Shown here one piece after another: positions 1 through 14,055 of a DNA stretch of 64,000 bases. Under the pieces are notes generated by a model. The model was not told the DNA's origin. It ran no database searches and saw only the letters and a program-made list of their open reading frames with translations. The stretch lies in NCBI GenBank assembly GCA_006937955.1, contig SSNP01000017.1:4998375-5062374 (forward strand), in the 5' to 3' direction. The DNA comes from Pachypanchax playfairii (taxonomy: Eukaryota > Chordata > Actinopteri > Cyprinodontiformes > Aplocheilidae). The position numbers and the translations under genes are program-made. Positions within the stretch are counted from its first letter, which is position 1. Each line of letters begins with the position of its first letter.

Positions 1-2224
1 GGATCATGCATCTGGGACCTGTTTCAGCCTGACTAAAACTGATTAATTGTGGCTATAATTCCACAAAATCCTGACTGCAAACTCGGCATCTGTGTGTCTT
101 GAAACATGCTCCTTCCAGTCTCATCATCAGGATGTGTGTTTTGGCGAAGTTAATGAATAAGTCATTAGGAGGTGACTATGATTGATGTGTTAGAAACAAA
201 TGGGCTAATATCAGCGACTGCCGGATCCGTGTGGAGAGCAGACTTTAAACTGCAGGTGACTGCAGTTTGTGACTGCAGATGCTACAGTGATTTCACCAGT
301 GTACGTATTGTTTGACTGCATAGCAGACTGTGGTTTGTTTCTTAAAAATGTTCTTCTTTCTCATATCTTAGGGGACATTAGACAATGCAGTAACATCCAT
401 TGACTAGTCACAGAAGTACATGTTTTGGTTTATAGATTATTAAATACTTGGATTTGACAGATATTATCAATAGTGCTCTAATGGAAGATAAAATGTGCCT
501 CCAACTATTTCAGTTCCTTAGTGTGTTTCCAAAGGAACAAGCTACAGACAGTCCTGCTCACTCAGCTGGAGCTCGATTCCCCTCTGTGGAACAGCATCAG
601 CAAACAGGGGTTCAAATTTATTCACTCAGTGGAGAGGACAACAAAGGTAAGTGGGAAAAGAAAATATGGAGCATGTATATTAGGAGCTTTTATGAGGAAA
701 AACAAGCTGCTACTGCGTGCTCCAGATTTTAGTTTTACCAATTCCAAGCTCTATAAAGTGACTTTGTTTCTGACAACAGGCAAAATTCTCAGAAAAGCAT
801 TCAAAAAGTGACAGGCTTCAGTCATCCACTGAAAGGTTTATTTATTGGATTCAGATGTTTGTAGCTCTAAAAGTCAAGGTGTTGAGGAAAACATGATCAA
901 GTTTAGATTTCACTTGGAATCTGGTTACATTTAACCTTTGAACTACATTCAACTACAAACCAACAACCAAAGCAGAAATGCAGCTGAACAGTGACAGGAC
1001 ATAACTCTTGTGACAGCATTTTTGTGCACATTTGAAAACACATTTCATATGCGTTGTCATTCCCTATGATTTGCTTTTGCATTTGTCTTTTCAAAAGATG
1101 CTGTTGAGATTTAAAATACCCACTAGACTGTGGAGGGATATGAAAACCTTGAAAAGTGTTTTACAGTAGTGCAAACTCAACATTTTGCCCTCCCCAGGCT
1201 ATAATACAGCCGTGAAAGGTAATAAGCTGCTCTAAAGACAAGAATTCATGCAGAGACAAGCTGTTGAAATAGCTCTAAGTTGCATTACCACCCGGCCCTT
1301 CAGCGAAACCGTTTTAAATGAATTACCACGTTGTTAAACATAAACTCATAAAATTCTGACCAGGTTTTTTGAAGTGTCATATTAAAGTCTTGTAGAGTGC
1401 AGCACTGCAGTCACCACCAAGTGTTACCTACAACCTGGGTGATGTGAGTTCATTGTGATGACTTTAAAGGTTGCAAGTTGAAATCCCTAAACCAATTCTT
1501 AAAACCATTATTGTGTCCTTTGAAATGACTCATGCATAATTCCAGCACATGGTATGGTTGCACTGGGAAACTTCCAGCTACAACTGTGTGGAACTGGCCA
1601 AGTGTGAAATAAGCTTACAAAGTGTCAGGAAACACTGACTGAGCAAGTAAAGGTTTATTTAAAACTAAACTGAGGTTTAAAACAAGAGGATTTTCATTCA
1701 CATATTGGATATTATACTCTGGGTTTGATCATATTTGGACTTTTGAACAATTGGATTAATAGCAATGTTAAAATTTAAATACTTTGTAACTTAAAATTTC
1801 TCGGAGTGGAAAGCACTTTGTACATTTCAAGTGCTCTCTGACTGCATATGTGTTGGGACCGTTTTGGCAAATCAAATTAGTTCTGGTCTCCATTGGACAT
1901 TTTGAAAAATAAACTCTTGAATTTTGTGGTTTATATTTTAAAATGACATTTGCTGTGCTTTTCAGTGTCCAATAAAATAAAATACAAAGTAATCCAAATG
2001 GGCACAGCGCTGTCTACTAAAATAATCATATGGTTACTGATAAGTAACTACAATTATGAAAGGTACTATCACGGCTCCAATTAGAGAAAATGATCAATAT
2101 TATTATAATAAATACATTATTTCAATATATATATATTCTAATGATCCCAATTTTGACAAATGTTAAACCTAAACCAGTTGCTAGAAAAGATAAAATATTT
2201 TTCTTTGAATTGGAGTGAATTTGG
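1..2224. other. AT-rich non-coding sequence
   Basis: No gene or repeat was recognised. One splice-bounded open segment (436-646, plus) is reported as a weak exon candidate. Confidence 0.5.
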
Positions 2225-2455
2225 GCAGGTGGTTGTGGCTCAGGGGGAAGAGCATTTGCCTTCCAATGAAAAGGTTGGTGGTTAGATCCTGGCTCCCTTC
2301 TCCACATGTCAAAGGGTCTCATACAAGACACTGAACCCAGTGTAACCCCCTGGATTTGCAAATCAGTGCTTATGGATGAATGGGTGAATGTAACTTGTAG
2401 TGTAAAAGCACTTTGTGTGGCCAGTAAGACTATAAAAGAGCTATACAAGTGATTT
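2225..2455 (+). mobile_element. tRNA-derived SINE, fish type
   Basis: It begins with a tRNA-like head: A box TGGCTCAGGGG (2236-2246) and a degraded B box GGTTAGATCC (about 2280-2289). A typical fish SINE body follows (CCACATGTCAAAG, AAGACACTGAACCC, GTGAATG) and a 3' end AAAAGAGCTATACAAGTG. B-box decay suggests an old, inactive copy. Exact ends and target duplication were not resolved. Confidence 0.75.
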
Positions 2456-5400
2456 ACATCTGAATCTTTATACTTTCTGTTTTTCTTATTATTAATTACT
2501 GAATTCAGTGTAGAATAATTAATGTTTTGTGTCAGTATCAGATGAGGAGTGTTACTTTGAATGTTGTTTTGCAGGTTGTCCAGTTTTCCATGTCTCTTTT
2601 TTGTAAAGCTCCTGAGGCTGACTGGAAACCGGAGCCTTGATAACTGTATAGTTTTACGCAGCCTGACAATTCAACATTCATTCTGCCTTGAGCTCCTTTA
2701 TTTTCCTCAGATGAATAATCAGCTCTGGATCTTATCTCTGGACATAACATGTTATTTATTTTCAGCATCCTTTTTTCCTGCTTAACAAGCTACCTCTACT
2801 CTTCCCCTTATGCCATGGAAACCTTCTTTATGGGGCTCAAAGGGAATTATTCACAGTCTCCTCAGGGCTCTGACAAGGTCATGGGCATTTTGTCTCCCCA
2901 CTCTCTTGGCTTCTGTTCTGAACCATAATTGATTAGGTTAAGCAGCAAGAGAGGGAAGGTCATGCCTGCCGCGGGAGATCTGGAGTACTCAGCAGCACGC
3001 GTGGCCACAGACACATGCTTTCCATCACCCAGAGACAACTGTGGCGCTGACGGCATGAACCACACTTTGAAATGAATCAGTTCACAATTAAGCTTGACTG
3101 CAAGGTGTTCAGATTGTACTTGCCCTGAACTGGATCAGGAGCCAGGTTTGACTAAATAATTTATATACAACTGACATGAAGATTTTACTTTCTTAACAGT
3201 GTTATTTTTGGTCTCGGGAGCCTGTAAAACACTGAGTCTCACATTATACACAAGGAAGATCTCAAAAGCAACACCCAACAAGAGCATTGTGAGGAGGATA
3301 AAGTCAGTGTTGAGCTCAATTTCTGCAGGTTGGGTCACTGTGAATAAACTCGGCTTCATTAGTTATCTGCTCTGGAGAAACAGGAAAACTCACCAATTTG
3401 ACATGAGCAAACTGAATACACAGTACAGTAGAATCAGTGGGAAGATCTGTATGTTTTTTTTTTTTCTTATTCTTTCTTCATCTTTTTGCATGGAAGCTAG
3501 TCAGCCAATACTGCAAATCCAAAAGCAGCAGCTGCTGGCCCAGGTTGATACCATTCAGACAAGAATATCAAAAACTGCCAATGCGCACAGTGTGAGTGAG
3601 CAAAAAACAGGCGAATCCAGTGTTCATATACAAAATACATTTTTTTCCCCCATTGAAAAGACATTGACAATTCTGCTCTCTGATGGTGTTCCTGGAGAGA
3701 TTTCGGAGATTGCAGAGAGATGCGAGGAAACAGTAAGATCTTGTTCAACATAAGGGGATTGCTAAAATGAAAAACACTGAGCATGGGGTTGCCTTTCATC
3801 CCCATCCTCGTATAGCTTCCTTATTCATATAAAGCTGAGGAAACAGGTAGATGGATGATCAGCTCTCTGGTGGCTTTACATTCCACTCAGAACAGTAAAG
3901 AAGAAAATAGCTATAGTATTTTCTGTATTGTTGGCCAAATACAGTATACTGTGCCTTTATTTACAGACGTTTGTACATGATCTCTTCTGTTTGAGAAATA
4001 GCAAACGGTTGCATATCGCAAACTGAAAGAAGGAAATAATCTGACTCAAAAGGCTGTTTCCCTCAATTAACAGACATAAAATTGTCCTTTATCAGATTGT
4101 ACTCTAACTCCATGATTTGTGTTTCACTTCCCTCTAATTGAAGTCCACTGTAGGAGCATCTATCTGATACATTTGACAACGCAGTGTTCACTGATGAATG
4201 TAGGTGTTTTGACAGTCTATATGAAGAAGAATTAGATGTTTATGAATGATGGTAGCTGCTATGAATCTGTGTGTCGGTCAGTGTATACGACACCCCACAC
4301 TAGTTCCCCTTCCCATCTTTGACACTTAGATCTAACAGCTTGCACAGGGCAAGCCTGCTGAAGGACTTAATTTGAGGATTGATGGAGCAACCTTTTTATA
4401 GTGTTATGCCCCTCTGCATCCCCACTTAATCAGCTGTGGCAGTGCATGCATCTTTGGGTGATGCATAGGCTTAATTGTCTCAGCTTGCCTCAGGACATCC
4501 ATGGTGAGGCTGGTGGGTTGTTTTTAGCAGTTTTTTAAACTGTGTACAGAAAAACAGATTTTTTTTATTTATCATAAAGCTTTATTTAAAACACCACCAC
4601 TCAACCTTTGTTTCATGTTGCAGCCTGTGAGCATCATTGTAATGCACATAAATGCAACTCAACACAGTTTTATCTGGGATTCACAAATGTTTTGTGATAT
4701 GATTTTGCAAATTTTCAGATCTTGTCCCAACATTGGGATGATTATTTGAAGTAACACACAAATGAAGATTAAATTGGTTTATTAAACTGCAGAAATACCC
4801 AATTTTTGTATCATTTGAATTATTAGTTGTATACATTCATCTGAATGCAGCTGCTGTTTTTAATTTGGTCCATCTGACCAGAGATCAGAGTGACTCAGAG
4901 TCAAGATGTATGAAATACAGACCTAACAGCTGCATTTGAATGAGCAGCAGCGCTCTGTTATCCCTATGCAGAGTGCAGCTTGCAGTGAGGCAGGCCAGAG
5001 TGATGATGAGTCCATCCCTTGCGAATAAATTGGGGTTGACTTTGTGAGGGCCTTGAAGGAAGCGAAAAGGAATTGAATGAGAATATGCTGCTGCTACGCT
5101 GCAGGATTTTATTCATGTAAGATGAGGGGCAATGGAAAGCGAAGGTGGTTGCAAAGCTTCATGAAACCCACGAGCAGGTGAAAGTCAGGTGACCCCAACC
5201 TTTAGCATCATGTAAAATCAGATTTTCATTTATGTCATTATGAGTTTTTTTTTTCTTAGATCCAAAAACAAACTTGACAAACAAAATATTGTCAAAAATA
5301 GCACAGCAGTCTTGTCTAGTAACATTTCTGAAGACTTTTTTTTTTCTCTGACAACACATCGCTAAAGGCTGTGTCATCTCTTTTTTTTCCTTAAAAGAGC

Positions 5401-6564
5401 AAAGCCTGATTTGAATATTCATAACAGCACTTTGAGTAGACCTCTGTGTTTGAAGGCATTAATGAAACAAAATGTTTTTTTAAACAAATACACCAAGTAA
5501 CAATGCAATAAAAGAGTATGACTTTCTGATGGGGGTCATTAAATTTTAGAGAATAATAAATCCTTTTAGAGACACCGTGTTCTAAATGTGGTGAAGAAGT
5601 TGAGCAATTAAATTCTTTGGACCTCCCACAGCGAGGAATGGTGCTAATTAGCATCAAACTGCTTCAGCATGATTAAATGAGCCTGTATAACACAGGTGCA
5701 ATTGTCACAGTGTTTTGTTGAATAATGAGAGAGCTGACACCAACTTGTTTCAAGAGCTTGTTAAGATCTGCACAGGAATTCCAAACTTGCTCTTTGAAAG
5801 GTCTCATGTGAAAATGAGTGTAAAACCCACTGCTGTACTTCCTGTTGAGCAAGCTTGTCATCAAGTGACCAACAATTAACAACAGAGAGCTAAAAAACAA
5901 CAGAAAATAAGTTCATGTTGTTTGTTATTTTGCATCTTGGGCCTTATTAGAATTCAACAATTTAACATCGGCCATGTTGGTGGTTCATGTACTGATTCTA
6001 CTAGAGCCTTAAAACCTTTACTCTAGATGCAGCATTCTTAATTGCAATATTACTGATTTTGTTGCAACAAATTTGGTTTCAGCAGTTTTTCTTTTAATTT
6101 GCAGTTTAGAGTAAACACATTATTTATAATTTTAAAAATACAGCAGACAGCCGGTGGAGCCAAGCTCCAGCAGCAGGTAAAAGGGAGAGATCACAACCTG
6201 GACAGGTCATCAGTTCCACTGATACCCCTGATTTAAATGTTTCACAGAAATTACATGAAAATTCTACATCACAGAAGTACAACTGTCTGCAAACCAAGTA
6301 AGGAGGCGTATTTAAGGGTGTTGCTGGGATAAGGTTGAGGAGCAAACTGATGTTCAACACGCCACTGGTGTTTACAGAGCCCTGAATGCAGGTAATAGAA
6401 CTCCATTAGAGACCCAGGGGTCACACATGGCGTGGGTGTTGCACCAGTGCTGCTCATTACAGTTAAAGTATTCACACAAATTGACTTGGCACGTGATGCA
6501 CCTGTTTTTTTTTTTTTGTAAAATACAGTATTGCAACAGTTTTCTGTGGATGTCGCCACAGTTG
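2456..6564. other. Non-coding sequence, no recognised gene
   Basis: ORFs at 3135-3805 occur on both strands and match no known family. Otherwise AT-rich unique-looking DNA. Confidence 0.5.
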
Positions 6565-6696
<132 letters not shown>

Positions 6697-9600
6697 TTCA
6701 CATGTTCTAACATTGAGTTTGATGTCCAGGCAGGTTTATAAGTAGACATTGGAAATAAAGTTAAAGTCATTTTTAGTTCACAGCAGCAACCGCCTACACT
6801 CCTGCACACCTTGGTTTAAGGTTGGTTTATTTAAAGGTACTTTCACAAAGCAAGGCTCCCACATCACAGATGCAAACACAGCTGTCGCACTTCAGGAAAT
6901 AAGGTCCTCAGAATTTCATTTTAAGAGGAAAAGGTTTTATCCTATTTTAATCATTTTATCCCCGAATCCAAAAGCGTCTGCTTGAGCCATGTGAAATTGA
7001 GAGCTAAGAAACCCATTTATATTATTTAAAATTATAATTGGCGGTAATCTCTTTTAGAAAGCACACCATTACTGCACCTCTGTTGTAAAAAGGTATTGGG
7101 TCCATATTGGAGATGTTTGGTTGATTTCCTGAAGTTTCCTCTAAAAAGTTTTTCTTTTAATAGAATCCAAAAACGTATTCAGTTTTTGCTCTGATGGACA
7201 CAGTGTTCCAGATTCAACCAGGTGCTTTGAACTCTAACTGGTTCCTTTTATTTAGTTATATTTTTGTTTAACTATCTGGCTGAATTTGAAACATCCCATG
7301 ATGACAAAGCCAGCCCAGAAAACTGCAGATGGTTTTAGAAGTTCTGAGTGGTTATCCACAGATCACCGACCAGGAATTCTACTATTAATTGAAAATAAAA
7401 GCTAAATAAATAAAAGCTAGAAGCTTCTACGCTTGGTGGCTTTTCCTGAGTAAAAGGATTACATCTTTGCACACACTCCCAGAAAGGTTGAAAAAAGTAT
7501 TCTAGGGCTCCCCAGTCACTCAATTTAAATAATAATTGAGAGAGTGACCCTCTAAAACTTAGTTTTACCATTTAATTTTGGTAATATTTCTTTAAGATAA
7601 ATTACTTCTCTATTTTTACACAAATGTTTGCATTTATATTGCATTTATATTTTGTTGTCTGTCAAGGCCACTTTCTGTATGTGTAATTGTGATCGATTCA
7701 AAAGAGGAATTTATTGTGGGTATTTAGACATGCTATGTTGTAACCACTGCAGCATGCTGTCACATCTGTCATAAGCACTGGGATTGGATTAGATGCAGAG
7801 GAAATTATTTTCTGCATGGTCCAATGCAATATTTTAACTACATTTTGCCCCTGTTTTCACATGTTTTTTTTTATTTTTCTGGAAGGTCTTGGATCAGTTC
7901 TAATCTTTTTTGTTGGATCTTTTGTGGAGTTTATCACTATTACAGTTAAAGTTTTGTAAAAATGGTTAAGCATCCAAAGAATGTGGTAAGAGCTTGTAAG
8001 AAAATCATGGTTTCAGGTAAAATATAACTTTAGAAAACCTTAGACGTAATATACAACATGGCAGAAGGTAGCACTTGGATATTTCAGCTTAGAAATGTAA
8101 AATGCCACTGGTGTCCCGAAGTGAAAAGTAGTTCAGCTGCCACTGTCACTCACCTTTCCTTGGACCAAATGTCTGGAGTGCCACAAACAGATTGCTTCTT
8201 CGGTGTGTACACAACCCAACATGTCAACATGTTGTTTCTCTGTGGCTCGGCCTTGAAGTTGTATTCTCATTTTAGAAAGTTAAACTCTGCCCTAATAGCA
8301 GCGCCAGGCTTGACTCTCATCTACACACCGGAATATAATTATACAAACATCTTTACTTGTATTGTGCCTTATAGACAATGTATGCACACAAAATTTAGAG
8401 TGTAAATAGTCGTGACCAAAGAGGTGAGAAACACCAACCTGCTGAACTGCTGTCATGGCTCACAGCATATGTGATATCCATACATGTCATATACTCACTG
8501 TGCAGACAGAAAGAAATGTTCTATTCAAATTTCTTTCCATAAGAGACGTACTGACACTAGCTGTCTCTTGAATGCCAAAAGACCCACCTTCTTCAATTTA
8601 CGTGCTCGACCTAATTGAACGAGAGGCTGTGTTGGAATTGACCTCAAATTTTAGAAACTATTGTTAGCTATCTGTAGGCATAATAATAAATAGTTCAAGT
8701 GAAAAAAAAGACAAAGTTATGCTGCAGAAAGTCCAGTCTCAGTGGTAGTAAGCCATTTGACAGAAGTTGGACATTTTTGTAAATCGGATTTCCATGTTAT
8801 CTCCTCAGCGCGTTGATTCCTGCTGCTCCATCCTTCAGTGACAATTATGACAAACTGATCAGTTCTATATTAATATTTCTTTATGTTGTGGATTCTTTGA
8901 GCCAAAATTTGAGAAGAAATGACTGGCAGATATTAACTAAAAGCAAATTAGCAGACAAACATAAAATTTCTGCTTGATGAAATCATGACAGGAGGTCTTT
9001 GTGTGTTATTATCAGGTTTTGCCAAATTTCAGTTCCTGGTGTTTTGCATGTAATCCTGTCATGGTGTGTGTCTCTGGAAGCAGGAGTGTGACTGCAAAGC
9101 AGGGAGAGAAAAGAAGGTTTGAGGGGGATGCCAGGGGTCTGAGTGAAACACACAGCTTGTTACCCAGACACGAGGATGAGTGGCTGGCTTCATGGTGAGG
9201 AAGACAAGCTCCCTACAGGGGGAGTGATGGCGGAGTGCAGACGGACAGCATGATAAATGAGGGAGGAAAGTTACAGGAGGCCATAAATCAATATCTCCTC
9301 TCCTCCTCTCTCTTTTAAGGTGGATACTCCCTCACATGTCTTCTTGTCCTGTCTCATTTTAAAGATGATGGACGAACACTCTAAATTAAAACAGTGGCTC
9401 TGTTGCATTTGCCTTTGTTTCCCGTTAAATGCAAAGAATAAAATTAAAATGAATAAGAAGAAATCTAGTGAATGTTAAAATGTTATGTTATGCCTGATGC
9501 GTGATGAAAATATTTTTTGACTTGGCATGACATAACTCATCAGCTGTTTCTGAGCCAGCACACAGTTAACTCCTGCTACTGACTGGCATCCTCTCAGATA

Positions 9601-12600
9601 TGATATGTATCCCAGATATACTCACAGATGAAAGCAATTTCTGAGAAACAGCTCTCTTCATTTTCCTCTTGTGGATGTTCACTGCAGTTGTTCCTCCTCA
9701 AAGCTTTTTTTATTTTTTTCTGGAACAGCCACCGTTTTGTTTAAATTACATGACTGTCTTTACTGCTACGCTTCTTATCATCTTCCTTCATGCTGTGACT
9801 TTAGATCATCTAATAGATGAATGGAACGTGACGGTTGATCTGCAGAGTTCTTAGACATTGAATGAACTTACAGGCACATTTAAGTGTATTTTCACACTAA
9901 AAATGGGTCAAACAAACAAATGTGTCAAAAATAAACTTATTGAGTCTTCAGTTTCTCTTTAATTCCCATACGTTTTTTTGTTGTTGTTTTATTTTCCTTA
10001 AACCATGAATATTTTATCCAGATGCTGCAAGCAAAATTCACAACCACATTTTTGCTTCATTTTCTGTTATCTATCAAATGTTGTTGAGCAGAATTCCTCC
10101 ATGTATTCCCATGTGTTGCGACAACTATTCAGAGTAACAAAACATGTAATGTATGCAGATGATTATGCAGCCAACAGATTAAATTAAAAAATACCCTCCA
10201 GCTTTTAGAACAGTGACAGGACAGCAGATTTAGAAAGTTTACATAAAAGATGAATGTTGCCTCTGAGGAATCAATCACTGGTTTTTGGACTTTTACTTTT
10301 AAGTCTTCAGTTTTGCATCACAACCTTTTTTGTGTTATTGGAACACGGTGAGAACGTTTTACAAAATGAAAAGGCAGGATTGAAAAACATGTTAAATGCC
10401 AACCTGTCCACAAACAATCACTCTGCAGTAGTTAATCCTTTCACACGAGGGAGTCTGACCTTCTATGGTCCAACACTGGTGATGAACGTCTTGCTTATGG
10501 CTCCATCAAACACTTAAATATTACAAATATAATGTTAAATAAGTAAATTGTCTTGAAACAAACTCTTATAATTTTTCTTACTTGTAAAATCAGAAACAAG
10601 CTTTATCATTTGCATAAGACAAAGAAAGTGTCTTGGAAGAGATGCATAGTCATGTCCCTTTCTGAGGCGGCCATTTTTCTGGCGGCTGGGGTTTGTCGCA
10701 GGCAGGCCCTTGTCGGTGCCCTGCAATCGTACCCCTAAGTGCAGATGTAATAGAAAATATGTTTATGTTTCAGAAAATTGAACTCAAACATAATTTAATT
10801 TGATTAATACATGATCTAAGAAAGATCGTTAATATCTAAAATATATACTAATATGTCCAAAAACACTTTTTGTTCATTAATCAATTATTTCTTGAAAGTC
10901 TGAGCTTGGAAGGTTCTCCACAGAACTTTCAAGAAAACAATCATTTTATTGGTCCCTGCGGCCATTTGGAGAACTTCAGCCAGAATCTTGGCAGCTGGAG
11001 AGGTTGTTGCAACATTTCATATTGAAGAACTTTGGAAATAGTTCTTTCAAAATAATTCTTTTGTTTGATTTTTCTGAAAGATATAATTAAGAAAACTGAT
11101 AAAAACGCCATATCACTATTAACATATGGTAAAATCTAGATCGCTGTTACAGAACTGCAGTTGGCTGTCATTGATCTAATTATTCACTGCAGATGGTTTT
11201 TGAATAATGCAGAATATTGTGTATGGTGTTGCATGTCTGAGAAGTTTTAATGAAAAGTCTTATTTCCCAATTTTGTTGTTGTAATTTAGTACAATATAAA
11301 ATACCTGCCACAGTCAGGGGCTGCACTAAATGGGTCACTGGTTGATGGGTTGACAGGACAAAGATGACAAGACTGGGAAAATAACTCAACTTGAAACATG
11401 TTCTAAGGAAAGTAGCAGACAGATTGAATTTTTATCTGGAGCACTGTACACGTTCACACTATTTCGTGCATGAATCCAAGTTTAACTGTAACTTTCAGTC
11501 AGTATACCAGACATATGTGGCTTGATAATGTGAAATTAAATATTTTATGTTGCTATTGTTTTAATTTGAAGATACTAGGTCTTTGGAGATGTCCTGGATG
11601 ACAATGGTACCAGGTGGGAGGGAACGATGTGTCTCAGCTGGAGAATCTCCATGGGATTTCATTGTTTTCATGCAGACTTCCTGCTTTTGTCTCAGCTGAT
11701 TTGAAACAGTATTCATGGAAACAAGTAACACCCAGAACCCAGTGTCTAACACAGAAAATACAACCAGGACATTACCAGGAAGCTTGTTATGAATCAGATG
11801 CATGGAATAGACTGCTGCACGTGTCTGATTAGAGATGAGTACCCTTTCAGTAATCACACTGAATGACAAGAAAGAGAATTTACATGAAAAAAATCTATTC
11901 AGTAGTCTTTTGTTTCAGCTCAATGCATCATTGGAAAGCCATTTGAATCTTTTATAATTCCGATAAAGTGTCAATAGAAGTATTTCCGAAGTATTTATAA
12001 CAAAATAAAACATGTTTGGACTGTAAAAAGAAACACATTGAAATAATTTCAATCTGATGTAGCTCAACTAGAAACTACTTCCTGTAAATACCTGCTCTAA
12101 ACCTGCTGCACATTTGATCCCTGCAAGTGGTCTATGCTCAGTGAGATGAACGAAATAGAAATAAAACAACTTACACACACAGAGCACAGGAGTACAGAAC
12201 TGCAGCTGGCACAAATGATTCATGGCAGGTGTAACATTGGATGTAAAATTGCATCTGTCTCGACTGAACAATATCAAAGATGCAACAAAAAACAGTCAAA
12301 AACAAGACAAAAGGGTGTATTCTTCATTTTATGGGATGACATTTTAAGGGCTATCAAACTTGTTTTCTTATAAAACATTAACAGTTTGTCCTTTTTTGTT
12401 CTTTTTATACAATTTTTCAAGTATAAATCTGCAAGTAATCTAGTAATGATCCACCTAAGAAAATAATATCAGCAGTTTAAAAGAACAGTGACAAGAGAAT
12501 GAGCAGGTGAGCTGGTGTCACATAACTTTTGTGGCTTTGAATCATAAAACCTAAAATCATTAGAGAATTTTATGAAATGGCAAATGCATTGTGCAAATAT

Positions 12601-12857
12601 GATATTGTTGTGTAAACATTACTGTAAACAACAGTAAGATTATAATCATGGAAACTCCATCCTGATTGGTGCTAAAATGGATTCAGCTGATGAATACACT
12701 ATTCCGTAATATATTATGTATTTCATGTCTTCACTGAAATCACATTGTACCTCTGAATTGTTTCATTATGACATAATAATGTTGTCAGTTTAAAATAATA
12801 GTCTTTATTATGATTATATGCTGAACCATCTCAAACGAACAAGAACATTCTCTCTTC
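6697..12857. other. Non-coding sequence, no recognised gene
   Basis: Short ORFs only, none resembling a known protein. A slightly GC-richer stretch at 9060-9350 has no identifiable content. Confidence 0.5.
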
Positions 12858-13260
12858 AGTTCCATTCAGTTCAGTTTTATTTATAAAAAATGTTAAAAGT
12901 AAATTCAAGTTCAATCCACATCGACAGTCCAGATACATTGTTAGTTTTGTGAAAACATTTCAGATGTAAAGATTAATCAGATTTGGTAAGTTGGGAAACA
13001 CTTACCAGATCTGATCTTCTTGTTGACAGCTCTGTAGTCCCACTTGGGTTGATTCACTGTTTCAACACAATCATCCACCCTGAGCAGGATGAACTGGTGA
13101 CAGTGGAAAGAAATGACTCCCTTTTAACAAGAAGAAACCTCCAGAACCAGAACCAGACCCTCTACCTCAACCCACTGGGGTCTGAGAGGACAGGAAAGCA
13201 CAGAAGGGTTGGGTCACTTGTCATTTTTTAGGAAAAAGAAACAGAAATAAAAAATATTGG
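12858..13260 (-). mobile_element. Dispersed repeat family A, copy 1
   Basis: The minus-strand reading contains GGTTTCTTCTTGTTAAAAGG, a CTTTCCACTGTCACC block and an A/T-rich tail with ATAAATAAAACTGAACTGAA. The same ordered blocks occur at 20298-20790 (minus) and 59080-59450 (plus). The tail resembles widespread fish repeats ending in an ATAAATAAA-type motif, like a non-LTR or SINE 3' end. Class is not settled; ends are approximate. Confidence 0.7.
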
Positions 13261-14050
13261 CAGTAAATACAAACATGGGGCGTAAAGACATCATACTGAA
13301 GAAATAATCTTCATTGTTCCTTTTGTGACATTTTTCAGAACAACAAAAGGAAATTTACCTGATCTTTATTCCTTCACATTTGATCTTCTTGTTCAGCTTC
13401 ATACCCTCAATGCAAACATCATATGATTTTGCTCTTTGCAAATGAAGGTCACCAGGCTGAATTCTTGGTTTGAAATGTCTAAACAAGAAATCAACTGATT
13501 TGGAAAAAATAAAACACCCTGTTAAAAATAAATAATTAAATGAAAATAAAAGCTTGATCAGAAAATAATCATAAAGCTATATGTATATTCTAATAAATAA
13601 TGTAAATAACAAGAACTGTTCTGGGTTTCTTGCTGTGGACAAAGAGTCATAGCTCTGTTGAGCCCATAACTGCCATCAGTCATGACTTTATGAGCTTCTT
13701 CACAAACAAAATTGTTTCTATTAGAGTGAAAATTTATGTTGCCCTTCCCACTGTTGTTACAAATATATCATCAAATACAACCACTTTAACAATGACCACA
13801 GAACCTGATTTGTGTTTCTGTCTTGTTCTGAATTTAAAGCAACATTTCATCCTCACAAGACTGTTCACAGCATGTTTCTCTCTTTATAAACACCTCCCTC
13901 GGATCAATCTCCCACTTTAAACATGTATGTGCAACAGCTTTTTTAAAAAAAAAAAATTGGTGATTCAAACTGTAATTAATTTGGGACCTTTAACCAGTCT
14001 TCTTCATAAGCTGTCTTCATTAACATTACCAGTATTTGGTGCAGAAACAG
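13261..14050. other. Non-coding AT-rich sequence between a repeat and the solo LTR
   Basis: No motif or gene was recognised. Confidence 0.5.
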
Positions 14051-14055
14051 CACTG
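14051..14055. repeat. Left target-site duplication CACTG
   Basis: Identical to 15129-15133. The pair brackets the solo LTR exactly. Confidence 0.85.

Noticed and set aside
2225..2300. tRNA gene
   Set aside because: The A and B boxes belong to a SINE head; the B box is degraded and no cloverleaf was evident.
3199..3753. 184-codon plus-strand ORF
   Set aside because: It starts from a non-ATG codon, the opposite strand is also open in places, and it has no recognisable domain, so it is probably chance.
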